Below, in pieces: positions 10,433 through 23,456 of a stretch of 64,000 nt of DNA. Each line of letters starts with the position of its first letter. Position 1 is the first letter of the stretch. Below the pieces are notes generated by a model. It did no database searches. It was not told where the DNA came from and saw only the letters and a program-made list of their open reading frames with translations. This DNA is from Actinomycetes bacterium (GTDB lineage Bacteria; Actinomycetota; Thermoleophilia; RBG-16-64-13), in the NCBI GenBank assembly GCA_024637095.1, contig JAGXFV010000018.1, positions 1 through 64,000 on the forward strand, read 5' to 3'. The translations under genes and the position numbers were made by a program.

Positions 10433-11556
10433 ACGCGCAGGATGAGCGGATGCCCGTGGAGGGCGACAACCACGCTCCCGAGGTGGAAGCCAGGAAGCTG
10501 AGGCGGGTCCGCCTGCGTTCTCGCCTGGCCGATGACGGTATCGCCGGCCTATTGGTTTTCGATCTGCATAACATTCGGTATCTCACCGGTTTTTCGGGGA
10601 CGAACGCGGTGGTCGCCGTGCTTCCCGACGAGGTCGTGCTGCTCACGGACTTTCGCTATCGCCTGCAGGCGGCAGACCAAGCTCCGGATTCCCGCTATCT
10701 GGAGATCGAGCAGAAGGTCTCCGGTTTGCTGCCCGAGGTCCTGGTAGGCGTCGACGGGCCGATTGGGATTGAGGACAGCCTTTCCGTCGCGCGTTGGAAC
10801 TCGCTGGAGGACTCCCTCGCAGAGATCGAGTATCGTTTTGCCGGAGGACACGTCGAGCAGCTGCGCCGGGTCAAGGGCTCCGAAGAGCTCGAACCCCTGC
10901 GCCGCGCGGGCCAACTCCTCGCCCAGACCATCGGCTCTTTGGCGGAGAGGCCCGTGGTGGGCCGGGCCGAGAGCGACGTGGCGCTCGCTCTGGAGGTGTA
11001 CGCGCGTGAAAGGGGATCAGCGGCACCCCCTTTCGACTTCATCGTCGCCGGAGGGGCCCGAGGAGCGATGCCGCATGCGGAGGCTTCGGCCGCTCTGATC
11101 GAACCGGACGGTCTCCTCGTGGTGGATATCGGGACCGAGGTCGACGGCTACGCCTCGGACATGACTCGGACCTTCGCCACCGGGCGCATCAACGAGGAGA
11201 AGAAGCGGATCTTCGACGTGGTGCGCAAAGCTCAGGAGAAGGCTCGGCGCGCGGCGAGAGCTGGGATCACCTGTCGCGAGTTGGACGCAGTGGCCCGGGA
11301 CGTCATTGCCGAGGCCGGATACGCGGCCTATTTTGGGCACGGCTTGGGTCATGGAGTGGGCCTCGAAGTCCATGAAGCCCCCCGGGTCAGCCGGTTGAGC
11401 GAGGACGTGCTCGAGGCGGGCATGGTCGTCACCATCGAACCGGGCATCTATCTCCCCGGTTTGGGCGGGGTGCGCATAGAGGATACGGTGCTCATCGAGG
11501 AAGACGGGATCGAGATTCTTACCCCCCTGGATCACGGTTGGGTTCGCCTCACCTAG
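10429..11556 (+). CDS. pepP: Xaa-Pro aminopeptidase (M24B)
   Basis: DIGTEVDGYASDMTRTFATG, FGHGLGHGVGLEVHEAP, VTIEPGIYLPGLGGVRIEDTV. Confidence 0.92.
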   Translation: MNAQDERMPVEGDNHAPEVEARKLRRVRLRSRLADDGIAGLLVFDLHNIRYLTGFSGTNAVVAVLPDEVVLLTDFRYRLQAADQAPDSRYLEIEQKVSGLLPEVLVGVDGPIGIEDSLSVARWNSLEDSLAEIEYRFAGGHVEQLRRVKGSEELEPLRRAGQLLAQTIGSLAERPVVGRAESDVALALEVYARERGSAAPPFDFIVAGGARGAMPHAEASAALIEPDGLLVVDIGTEVDGYASDMTRTFATGRINEEKKRIFDVVRKAQEKARRAARAGITCRELDAVARDVIAEAGYAAYFGHGLGHGVGLEVHEAPRVSRLSEDVLEAGMVVTIEPGIYLPGLGGVRIEDTVLIEEDGIEILTPLDHGWVRLT

Positions 11557-11661
11557 GACATTCCGGGGGGCCTGCGCTTCAACCCAGACCTTTCCTGGTG
11601 TAGAATTCGGCGCTGCTGCCTCGGGAAGGACACCCTTGGGGCACTCCTAGGAGGTTACCTT

Positions 11662-12219
11662 TTGATCTCGACCAATCAGTTCAAGACCGGTATGACGATC
11701 CGCCACGAGGGCGACATCTTCCGCATCGTCGAGTTCCAACACGTCAAGCCGGGTAAGGGCCCCGCTTTCGTCCGCACCAAGCTGCGCAACATGGATAACG
11801 GTCGGGTGTTGGAGAAGACCTTCCGCCCCGAACAGAAATTCGAACAGGTGCACGTGGAGACCCGCACGATGCAGTATCTCTACGACGAACCTGACACCGT
11901 TGTCTTCATGGATCAAGAGACCTTCGAGCAGACCCATCTGCCCAGAGAGATGATCGAAGAGCGCTTCGACCTGATGAAGCTCAACATGGAGGTGGATATC
12001 GTCTACATGGACGGCACTCCGGTCGACGTCGAACTGCCGTTCTTCGTTGAACTCCAGGTAACCGACGCGGCTCCCGGAGTCAAAGGCGACACTGTCAGTG
12101 GAGGCAGCAAGGAAGCCGTCCTCGAAACCGGGGCGACCATTCAGGTGCCACTCTTCGTGGAGCCGGGCGACGTAATCCGGGTGGACACCCGCACCCGCGA
12201 ATACAACACCAGGGTTTGA
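11662..12219 (+). CDS. efp: Elongation factor P
   Basis: TNQFKTGMTIRHEGDIFRIVEFQHVKPGKGPAFVRTKLRN; TTG start after AGGAGG. Confidence 0.96.
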   Translation: MISTNQFKTGMTIRHEGDIFRIVEFQHVKPGKGPAFVRTKLRNMDNGRVLEKTFRPEQKFEQVHVETRTMQYLYDEPDTVVFMDQETFEQTHLPREMIEERFDLMKLNMEVDIVYMDGTPVDVELPFFVELQVTDAAPGVKGDTVSGGSKEAVLETGATIQVPLFVEPGDVIRVDTRTREYNTRV

Positions 12220-12253
12220 GCATGATAGGCGAATTCTCCCCGGACGGAGCCCG

Positions 12254-14170
12254 ATGAGGGCGCGACGCATCGGGATAACCGATACCTCCCTGCGGGACGC
12301 ACCTCAGTCGCTGTGGGCTACGCGGATGCGCATCGGCCACATCGTGCCGGTGCTGCGGACGATGGAGCGCGCGGGCTTTCACTCCATCGAATGCTGGGGA
12401 GGCGCCACATTCGACACCTGCCTGCGCTTTCTGGAGGAGAACCCCTGGGAGCGCCTGCGCACCATCAAACACCATCTACGCACCACACCCATTCAGATGC
12501 TCCTCCGCGGGCAGAACCTGGTGGGTTACCGGCACTACAGCGACGAGATCGTGCGTCTTTTCATCCAGCACGCCTCTGATTCGGGAATGGACATCTTCCG
12601 AGTGTTCGACGCGCTCAACGACACGCGTAACATCCGTACTTCCGCCGAGGCGATCAAAGAGCAGGGCAAGCATTTCCAGGCCGCCGTGGTTTACACCATC
12701 AGCCCGGTGCACACGCTGGATCACTACGTGGAGGTGGCTCACGAACTGGCCGAGATGGGCGCCGACAGCATCGCCATCAAAGACATGGCTGCGCTGCTGT
12801 CGCCCTATTTCGCAGAGCGCCTGGTCAAGCGTCTGAAGAGCGAGATCAACCTGCCGTTGCAGCTCCACTGTCACTACATCGGCGGGCTCGCGCCTATGAC
12901 CTATCTCAAGGCGATCGAAGCCGGCGTGGACGTGGTGGATACGGCCACGGTGCCGCTCGCGTTCGGCGCCAGCCAGCCGGCGACCGAGATGATCGTCACC
13001 GCGCTGAAGGGGACTCCCTACGACACCGAACTCGATCTGGACACGCTGTTTCAGATGGCCGAGTACTTCGAAGCGGTGCGAGAAGAGGGCGGCTTCGAGC
13101 GGGGGGTGACCTCGCTGACCCACATGCGGGTCTACTCCCATCAGGTGCCCGGCGGAATGATCTCCAACCTGGAATCCCAGCTTCGCGAGCAGAAGGCGGA
13201 GGCCCGGCTGGATGAGGTGCTCGAGGAGATACCCCGAGTACGGGAAGAGGTGGGCTATCCGCCTCTTGTGACTCCGCTCAGTCAGATCGTAGGCACCCAG
13301 GCGGTGCTCAACGTGCTGACCGGCAAACGCTGGCAGGTGGTGCCCGACGAGATGAAGTCCTACCTGCGCGGACGATACGGCAAGGCCCCGGGACCGGTGA
13401 ATCCCGATATCATGCGCCGCGTGCTCGGTGACGAGAAGCCCATCGAGGGAAGGCCCGCCGACCTGATCGAGGAGACCCTCGAGGAATTCTCGGAGCAGAT
13501 CGGGGATCTGGCCCGAAGCGAAGAGGACGTCATCAGCTACGCGCTCTTCCCCAACGCGGCCCGCAGCTTCTTCGAGCGGCGCCACCACGGCGCCGAGGAG
13601 GACGTCTTCCTGACCGGCGAGCCGGAGGAGCCGGCCCCCGCGGCGGCGGCAGGTCTTGGGGTCGACCGCGTGCGGGACATCATTGCCGCGGTTGAGGCGG
13701 CCAATATCGAGGAAGTTACGCTGGAGGATGCCGGGGTGCGCATCACAGTCCGCAAGAGCGGAAGCTCACCCAGCGGGGAAGGCCCGTCGGTATCGCGGAC
13801 CATCGAGCATGCCCCGCCTCCTCCCCCGGTGCCCGATCAAGCCCGGGCGGTGCTGCAGACGGCGGCCCTCCCCCCGGAAAGCCCCACGACTCCCACGCCG
13901 CCCCCCGAGGCCGACTCATCATCGGACTTCTACGAGGTGGTGGCGCCGATGGTGGGTACCTTCTACGCCTCGCCCTCGCCGGCCAGCCCGCCTTTCATTC
14001 AAGCGGGGCAGCACGTGTCCGTGGGGGAGCCCCTCTGCATTCTCGAAGCGATGAAGCTGATGAACGAGGTGACATCCGAGGTGGACGGGACGGTCAGGGG
14101 TGTGCTCGCCGAGGACGGGGCGCCCGTGGAATTCGGGCAGCCTCTGTTCGCCATCGAGCTGGACGAGTAA
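12254..14170 (+). CDS. Carboxyltransferase (pyruvate carboxylase subunit B / OadA-type) fused to AccB-like biotin carboxyl carrier
   Basis: N-terminal TDTSLRDAPQSLWATRM, FRVFDALND, DSIAIKDMAALL, LHCHYIGGLAPM; C-terminal AccB-like region with biotinyl motif LCILEAMKLMNEV. Confidence 0.9.
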   Translation: MRARRIGITDTSLRDAPQSLWATRMRIGHIVPVLRTMERAGFHSIECWGGATFDTCLRFLEENPWERLRTIKHHLRTTPIQMLLRGQNLVGYRHYSDEIVRLFIQHASDSGMDIFRVFDALNDTRNIRTSAEAIKEQGKHFQAAVVYTISPVHTLDHYVEVAHELAEMGADSIAIKDMAALLSPYFAERLVKRLKSEINLPLQLHCHYIGGLAPMTYLKAIEAGVDVVDTATVPLAFGASQPATEMIVTALKGTPYDTELDLDTLFQMAEYFEAVREEGGFERGVTSLTHMRVYSHQVPGGMISNLESQLREQKAEARLDEVLEEIPRVREEVGYPPLVTPLSQIVGTQAVLNVLTGKRWQVVPDEMKSYLRGRYGKAPGPVNPDIMRRVLGDEKPIEGRPADLIEETLEEFSEQIGDLARSEEDVISYALFPNAARSFFERRHHGAEEDVFLTGEPEEPAPAAAAGLGVDRVRDIIAAVEAANIEEVTLEDAGVRITVRKSGSSPSGEGPSVSRTIEHAPPPPPVPDQARAVLQTAALPPESPTTPTPPPEADSSSDFYEVVAPMVGTFYASPSPASPPFIQAGQHVSVGEPLCILEAMKLMNEVTSEVDGTVRGVLAEDGAPVEFGQPLFAIELDE

Positions 14171-14180
14171 CCGGACCGCC

Positions 14181-15551
14181 GTGTTTCGCCGAGTCCTCGT
14201 CGCGAACCGGGGAGAGATAGCGCTGCGGGTCATCCGGGCCTGCCACGAGATGAGGATAGAAGCGGTCGCCGTATACTCGACGGCGGACGTGGACAGCCTC
14301 CACGTCCGCGAGGCCGACGAAGCCGTCTGCATAGGGCCCCCGGACCCCCGGTCGAGCTACCTCCAGCAGTCCAATTTGATTGCGGCCGCTCTCACCCGCG
14401 GCTGCGAGGCGGTCCATCCCGGCTACGGCTTCCTCTCGGAGAACTCTGATTTCGCGCGCCTCTGCTCGGACCAGGAACTGGTCTTCATCGGGCCGTCCCC
14501 AGAAAGCATGGAAAGGTTGGGAGACAAGTCGCTCGCCAAACAGCTCTTTGCCGAGGCGGGACTTCCCACCATCCCCGGGAGCGAGGGTCCCCTGTCCGGC
14601 GCGGATGAGGCTCGGGCAGTGGCGGCGAAAGTGGGTTACCCCGTGCTGCTCAAAGCCGCTGCCGGCGGCGGCGGCCGGGGAATGCGCCAGGTGGACCTGC
14701 CGGACGAACTCGAGCGCAACTTCGCCGCCGCCTCGTCCGAGGCCCAAAGCGCCTTCGGCAATGGTGCCTTGTACCTGGAGAAGGTTATCGTCGAGCCTCA
14801 CCACATCGAAGTTCAGGTGCTGGCCGACGGACACGGGGGCGTGCTCGTTCTGGGGGAGCGGGATTGCTCGATTCAGCGCCGCCATCAGAAACTCCTGGAG
14901 GAAACGCCGTCCCCGCTCCTGACCGCGGAGACCCGACAGGATCTCGAGCGCAAGGTGAGCCGCGCTGTAGCGCAAATCGGTTACCGGAACGCCGGGACGC
15001 TGGAGTTTCTCGCCGACCAAGGCGGCCACTTCTACTTCATGGAGATAAACACCCGAGTGCAGGTGGAGCATCCGGTGACCGAGATGGTGACCGGTTTCGA
15101 CATCATCCGCGAGCAGATCGCACTGGCGGCTGGCCGCCCGCTGACGCAGACGGGCAGGATTCGCACTCAGGGCCACGCCATCGAGATGCGCATTTGCTCC
15201 GAGGATCCGGCCAAAGACTTTCGTCCCCAGGGGGGAACGGTCACGGCTCTTCGCCTGCCGGGAGGGCCGGGAGTCAGGGTGGACACGCACATCTACTCGG
15301 GCTACACGATCCCCACCTTCTACGATTCCCTGATCGCCAAGCTGATCGTCTGGGACGTCGATCGGCCCGCCGCGATCATGAGGGCCCTCCGCGCCCTGGG
15401 CGAACTCCGGGTCGAGGGAGTGCCCACGACGGCGCCGGCTCTGGCAGAGGTGCTGGCCCATCCCGATTTTCAGTCAGGCGACTTCTCCACCGGGTTCTTG
15501 GATGCCCACCGGAGTGAGCTGTCATCTCTGCGGGTACAGGAGGCCGGATGA
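14181..15551 (+). CDS. accC: Biotin carboxylase
   Basis: VLVANRGEIALRVIRA, HPGYGFLSEN, AAAGGGGRGMR, GERDCSIQRRHQKLLEE, FMEINTRVQVEHPVTEMVTGFD; GTG 14181. Confidence 0.95.
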   Translation: MFRRVLVANRGEIALRVIRACHEMRIEAVAVYSTADVDSLHVREADEAVCIGPPDPRSSYLQQSNLIAAALTRGCEAVHPGYGFLSENSDFARLCSDQELVFIGPSPESMERLGDKSLAKQLFAEAGLPTIPGSEGPLSGADEARAVAAKVGYPVLLKAAAGGGGRGMRQVDLPDELERNFAAASSEAQSAFGNGALYLEKVIVEPHHIEVQVLADGHGGVLVLGERDCSIQRRHQKLLEETPSPLLTAETRQDLERKVSRAVAQIGYRNAGTLEFLADQGGHFYFMEINTRVQVEHPVTEMVTGFDIIREQIALAAGRPLTQTGRIRTQGHAIEMRICSEDPAKDFRPQGGTVTALRLPGGPGVRVDTHIYSGYTIPTFYDSLIAKLIVWDVDRPAAIMRALRALGELRVEGVPTTAPALAEVLAHPDFQSGDFSTGFLDAHRSELSSLRVQEAG

Positions 15552-15868
15552 ATCAGGACGAAGTAGTCAACTACCGCATCGCCGCCTCCGTGCTGCAGGA
15601 CATCGTCAAGGTGTCGCTGCGGGCGGACGACCGCTTTCGGGTGCTTTCCGGAGGAGGTCTCAAGCGGGCCCGCGGAGTCGAAGTGGAGGTGGAGGAGGGT
15701 AGCTGCCGTGTCCATCTTCCGCTTGAGGCACGCTTCGGCGAGGATCTGCTGGCCTTGGGCGCCGAGGTGCAGGAGCGCGTGGCGGACTCCTTGCGGCACA
15801 TGACCGGGCTCGAGGTGGAGGCGGTCGACGTGGTCATCGCCGGGGTTTATCCCCGGGGTGAGGAGTAG
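15548..15868 (+). CDS. Asp23/Gls24 family envelope stress response protein
   Basis: Size and fold pattern (VNYRIAASVLQDIVKVSL...VDVVIAGVYP); conserved position between accC and nusB. Confidence 0.7.
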   Translation: MNQDEVVNYRIAASVLQDIVKVSLRADDRFRVLSGGGLKRARGVEVEVEEGSCRVHLPLEARFGEDLLALGAEVQERVADSLRHMTGLEVEAVDVVIAGVYPRGEE

Positions 15869-16266
15869 TGGCTGAGCCGGGACGCCGCCGGGCGAGGCGG
15901 GATGCCGTGGTCGTTCTCTACCAGCAGGATCTGCTGGGGCTCTCGGCCGATGCCGCGCTCGAGCGGGCCGTGGCCGGGGGCAGTCAGATTTCCGCCTACA
16001 CGCGCCGTCTGGTTCATGGGGTCGAGGAGCACCGGCAGGAGCTTGACGGGTGGGTGGACGCCAACCTCAAAGGCTGGAGCGTCGAGCGGCTGGGCGCAGT
16101 TGAGCGCAACATTCTCAGAGTCGGGGCTTTCGAGCTTCGCCACGTTGAGGAGTTGGGAGAAGCTGTCGCCATCAACGAGGCGGTCGAACTGGCCAAGCGT
16201 TTCGGCTCATTCGAGGCCGCCGGCCTGGTCAACGGGGTCTTGGGGGCCATGGCCGAGGGGGAGTGA
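15868..16266 (+). CDS. nusB: Transcription antitermination protein NusB
   Basis: RRARRDAVVVLYQQDLLG, LGAVERNILRVGAFEL, AINEAVELAKRFGSFEAAGLVNGVLG. Confidence 0.92.
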   Translation: MAEPGRRRARRDAVVVLYQQDLLGLSADAALERAVAGGSQISAYTRRLVHGVEEHRQELDGWVDANLKGWSVERLGAVERNILRVGAFELRHVEELGEAVAINEAVELAKRFGSFEAAGLVNGVLGAMAEGE

Positions 16267-16309
16267 GCGCGCACACCCTGGGTTGTCGGTTCTCATTCTA
16301 GCGGTCGCG

Positions 16310-16315
16310 TATACT
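16310..16315 (+). promoter_or_regulatory. Putative -10 element (TATACT) for dxs
   Basis: TATACT 8 nt upstream of ATG 16324; would give a leaderless or nearly leaderless transcript. Confidence 0.5.
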
Positions 16316-16323
16316 GATATTTT

Positions 16324-18291
16324 ATGTCAGGAAGCGAACTGAAAGGGCACGGGCAGGGCGAGACGCCCAAGAGGCCCCTGCTCGAAACTCTCGATCTTCC
16401 CGGTGATCTTGCCTCGCTCGAGGACGAGGATCTGCGCCGCCTGGCCTACGAACTCCGACAGGAGATCATCCGCACGATTTCCCGCACCGGGGGGCACCTG
16501 GGACCCAGTCTGGGCGTGGTGGAGCTCACGTTGGCGCTTCACTCGGAACTCTCCTCGCCGCGGGACCGCATCATCTGGGACGTGGGTCACCAGTGCTACG
16601 CCCACAAGCTGCTGACCGGGCGGCTGCACCACTTCTCGGGGATCCGCACCATGGAAGGCATTTCCGGCTTCCCACGCAGGTCCGAGAGCCCGCACGACAT
16701 CTACGGCACCGGCCACAGCAGCACCTCGATCAGCGCCGGCACCGGCATTGCCGAGGCGCTGCGGCTCCTGGAGGCTCAGGGCAAGGGAGAGAACGCCAGC
16801 GTGGTCGCGGTGATCGGCGATGGCGCCCTAACCGGGGGAATGGCCTTCGAAGGGCTGAACTATGCGGGCGACGTCAAGACTCCGCTCGTGGTGGTGCTCA
16901 ACGACAATGAGATGTCCATCAAGCGCAACGTGGGAGCCATGAGCTCTTACCTGTCCCGTCTGCGGACCACCCCCACGCTTTACCGCCTGCGCCGGGACAT
17001 GGAGCGTCGGCTACAGCGTTTCCCTGGGATCGGCGAGGTAGTCGCCTCCATGGGAGAGCAGCTGAAGGAAGGGGTCAAAGCCGCCATCGTCCCCGGGATG
17101 CTCTTCGAGGAGTTGGGCTTCACCTACATCGGGGTGACCGACGGCCACGACGTGGCGGCTCTGCGCCGGGACATCCGGCACGCGCTTGCCCTCCGGGGGC
17201 CCGTGGTGGTCCATGTCAAGACGACCAAGGGAAAGGGCTATCTGCCGGCGGAGGAGCAGCCGGCCCGTTTCCACGGCATCTCGCCTTTCGACGTCAGCAC
17301 CGGGCGCTCCCTGGGCGGCGGCGCCAAAGCCGTCTCCTATACTGAGGCCTTCGGCCGTGCGCTCGTTTCGCTCGCGCGGAAGGACGAGCGCATCGTGGGT
17401 ATCACCGCCGCCATGGGCCCGGGTACCGGCCTGGACCTGCTGGAGGAGGCTTTCCCCAAGCGTTTCTATGATGTCGGCATCGCCGAGGCCCACGCCACGG
17501 TCATGGCGGCGGGTATGGCGGCCACCGGCCTCCGCCCCGTGGTGGCGCTCTACTCGACGTTCATGCAGCGCGCCTACGACCAACTGATCCACGATGTCTG
17601 CCTGCAGGATCTTCCGGTGGTATTCGCGCTCGATCGGGCCGGCTTGGTGGGGGACGATGGGCCCACGCACCACGGCGCCTTCGATCTCTCCTTCTTGCGC
17701 GTGGTGCCCAATCTAACCGTGCTCGTGCCGAAAGACGAATCCGAACTGCAGCGGCTGTTGGCGACGGCGCTGACCCTCGAAGGCCCGGTGGCTCTGCGCT
17801 ATCCTCGTGGCCGGGGACGCGGAGTGCCCCTTCCCCAAGAGATCACCCCGCTTAGCGGTCCTTGGGCGGAGGTGCTCGCCGAGGGGACTGAGGTTCTGAT
17901 CCTGGGAACAGGTACCGGCGTCGCTCTGGCTGAACTGGCCGCGGAGTTGCTGTCCAAAGAGGGGGTGGCGGCCACGGTGGTCAACGTGCGCAAGGTGGCT
18001 CCGCTTCCAGTCGAAGAACTGCGTACCCTCCTGGCGGATCACCCGGCCGTGGTCACCGTCGAAGAGAATGTCCTGGCCGGGGGCTTCGGCTCCTCAGTGC
18101 TGGAGATGGTAGCCGACGAGCGGCTGGATAACGTCGTCGCCCGCGTCGGCCTGCCAAACACCTTCGTGGGACACGGCCCCACTGGCGTGCTGCACGAGCA
18201 GGTGGGATTCACCGCGAGCGCCGTCCGCGACAAAGCTCTTCGGCTGCTGAGGGAGAGGCGGCGTCTCGGGGGACACGTGCGGGAGCGCTAG
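16324..18291 (+). CDS. dxs: 1-deoxy-D-xylulose-5-phosphate synthase
   Basis: GHLGPSLGVVELTLALH, GDGALTGGMAFEGLN, KGKGYLPAEEQPARFHG, DRAGLVGDDGPTHHGAFD. Confidence 0.96.
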   Translation: MSGSELKGHGQGETPKRPLLETLDLPGDLASLEDEDLRRLAYELRQEIIRTISRTGGHLGPSLGVVELTLALHSELSSPRDRIIWDVGHQCYAHKLLTGRLHHFSGIRTMEGISGFPRRSESPHDIYGTGHSSTSISAGTGIAEALRLLEAQGKGENASVVAVIGDGALTGGMAFEGLNYAGDVKTPLVVVLNDNEMSIKRNVGAMSSYLSRLRTTPTLYRLRRDMERRLQRFPGIGEVVASMGEQLKEGVKAAIVPGMLFEELGFTYIGVTDGHDVAALRRDIRHALALRGPVVVHVKTTKGKGYLPAEEQPARFHGISPFDVSTGRSLGGGAKAVSYTEAFGRALVSLARKDERIVGITAAMGPGTGLDLLEEAFPKRFYDVGIAEAHATVMAAGMAATGLRPVVALYSTFMQRAYDQLIHDVCLQDLPVVFALDRAGLVGDDGPTHHGAFDLSFLRVVPNLTVLVPKDESELQRLLATALTLEGPVALRYPRGRGRGVPLPQEITPLSGPWAEVLAEGTEVLILGTGTGVALAELAAELLSKEGVAATVVNVRKVAPLPVEELRTLLADHPAVVTVEENVLAGGFGSSVLEMVADERLDNVVARVGLPNTFVGHGPTGVLHEQVGFTASAVRDKALRLLRERRRLGGHVRER

Positions 18292-18298
18292 GTTCGCC

Positions 18299-19111
18299 TT
18301 GGCGTCCTCACGGCAACGCTTGGATCACCTGCTCGTGCAGCGCGGTCTAGTTGAGACGCGCAGCGCGGCCAAGGGGCTGATCATGGCGCGGCGGGTACTC
18401 GTGGATGGCGAGGTGGCGGATAAGGCCGGAGCCCAGGTCCTGCCGTCGGCGGGGCTGGAGATCAAGCAGGGTCCCCGTTTTGTCTCGCGGGCCGGGGAGA
18501 AGCTGGCGCGGGCCCTCGAGATCTTTGCAGTGGAACCCCGGGGACGGCTTTGCCTCGACGTCGGGGCCTCCACCGGAGGGTTCGTGGATTGTCTGCTTCA
18601 GGCAGGCGCCGGCGAGGTCGTCGCCGTCGACGTCGGTTACGGACAATTGGATTCCCGGCTGCGTGACGATCCGCGCGTCCACGTGCTGGAACGCACCAAC
18701 GCCCGGTATCTGACCTCGGACGATCTGCCCTTCGCCCCCGAACTTATAACGGCGGACGTGTCCTTCATCTCGCTCAGGAAGCTGCTCCCGGCCATCATTC
18801 GTGTGGCGGCGCCCGGATTTCTCGCCCTTCTAATGCTTAAGCCTCAGTTCGAAGCGGGGCGCCAGCGTGTAGGAAAGGGAGGTATCGTGCGGGATCCGCA
18901 GGTTCACGAGGAGACTTTGCTCAGCTTCATCGCACATCTCAGAGGGGAGGGGCTTACCGTGCTGGGAGTCACCGACACCGGGCTTCCTGGAATGGGGGGT
19001 AACCGGGAGTTCTTCGTCTATGCCTCGGCCGCTGTTGCCGAGGGGCCCTCGCTTGCTACCCTTGAGCTCGACGTGAAACGGGCGGTATGGGGAGTTCCGC
19101 AGAGTGAGTAA
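18299..19111 (+). CDS. tlyA: TlyA-family rRNA methyltransferase / hemolysin A
   Basis: S4 domain RLDHLLVQRGLVETRSAAKGLIMARRVLVDG; LDVGASTGGFVDCLLQAGA; KPQFEAGRQRVGKGGIVRD. Confidence 0.93.
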   Translation: MASSRQRLDHLLVQRGLVETRSAAKGLIMARRVLVDGEVADKAGAQVLPSAGLEIKQGPRFVSRAGEKLARALEIFAVEPRGRLCLDVGASTGGFVDCLLQAGAGEVVAVDVGYGQLDSRLRDDPRVHVLERTNARYLTSDDLPFAPELITADVSFISLRKLLPAIIRVAAPGFLALLMLKPQFEAGRQRVGKGGIVRDPQVHEETLLSFIAHLRGEGLTVLGVTDTGLPGMGGNREFFVYASAAVAEGPSLATLELDVKRAVWGVPQSE

Positions 19112-19991
19112 AGAGATTAAGGGAGAACCGATCCGCACGGTCGCGGTGATCACCCATCAGGTGCCGGCGGTGGTCCACGACACGCTCGTTCAGGTGCTCG
19201 GCCTCCTTGAGGAACGCGACATCGAACTGTTGGTGCCCGCCGGGGAGCTGAAAAAGCACGGCGACCTGCTTGTCGGCGCGGCGCATTGCTGCCGTACCGA
19301 GCGTGAGGAACTGGGAGAGGCCGATCTCTGCCTGGTTCTGGGGGGCGACGGCACCGTGCTGCGCGCCCTGCGCTACACGCGCGGGCTCGGTGTGCCGGTG
19401 GCCGGGGTCAACCTGGGCCGGGTGGGTTTCTTCGCCACCGTGCCGCGCAACCGGGTGGCAGAGGACCTGAGCCGCCTGCTCGAGGGGGAGTACGTTTCGC
19501 ACGACCTGCTGGGCCTCTCCAGCCGGCTCAACGGGCTGGAGATCCAGGCGGTCAACGACATCCTCATCGGGCACGGGCAAGAGACCGGCGTGGCCCGGCT
19601 GGCTTACGAGATCAACGGTGTGCCCATCTTCGATATCGCCTGCGACGGACTGCTGGTGAGCACCCCCGCCGGCTCCACCGCCTACAACCTCGCGGTGGGC
19701 GGTCCCATCCTGGGGGTTGCCATGCAGGCCTACATCCTCTCCTTCGTGGCCCCGCACTCGCTGGCCACGCGTTCCGTGGTCGCCGATGCCAACGATGTTC
19801 TCGTGGTGCACAACCGCTCCGAGTACCTGGAGGCTCAAGTGGTCATGGACGGGGCCCACGTGGGCTCGCTCGAACCGCTCGACCGTCTCGAGGTGACCAC
19901 CACACCGGCGCTGGCCACGCTGGCGCTGCTTCCCGGCAGCAGTTTCTACTCTCAGTTCCGGGAGCGCTTCATCGAGACTCCTCCGGGTTAG
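19104..19991 (+). CDS. nadK: NAD kinase
   Basis: LVLGGDGTVLRALRYT, GVNLGRVGFFAT, STPAGSTAYNLAVGGPIL. Confidence 0.94.
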   Translation: MSKEIKGEPIRTVAVITHQVPAVVHDTLVQVLGLLEERDIELLVPAGELKKHGDLLVGAAHCCRTEREELGEADLCLVLGGDGTVLRALRYTRGLGVPVAGVNLGRVGFFATVPRNRVAEDLSRLLEGEYVSHDLLGLSSRLNGLEIQAVNDILIGHGQETGVARLAYEINGVPIFDIACDGLLVSTPAGSTAYNLAVGGPILGVAMQAYILSFVAPHSLATRSVVADANDVLVVHNRSEYLEAQVVMDGAHVGSLEPLDRLEVTTTPALATLALLPGSSFYSQFRERFIETPPG

Positions 19992-19993
19992 AC

Positions 19994-23454
<3,461 letters not shown>

Positions 23455-23456
23455 CC

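Noticed and set aside
14094-15461. Long minus-strand ORF (455 aa) opposite accC
   Set aside because: Antisense shadow of a high-GC gene with strong biased codon use; no recognisable protein motifs.
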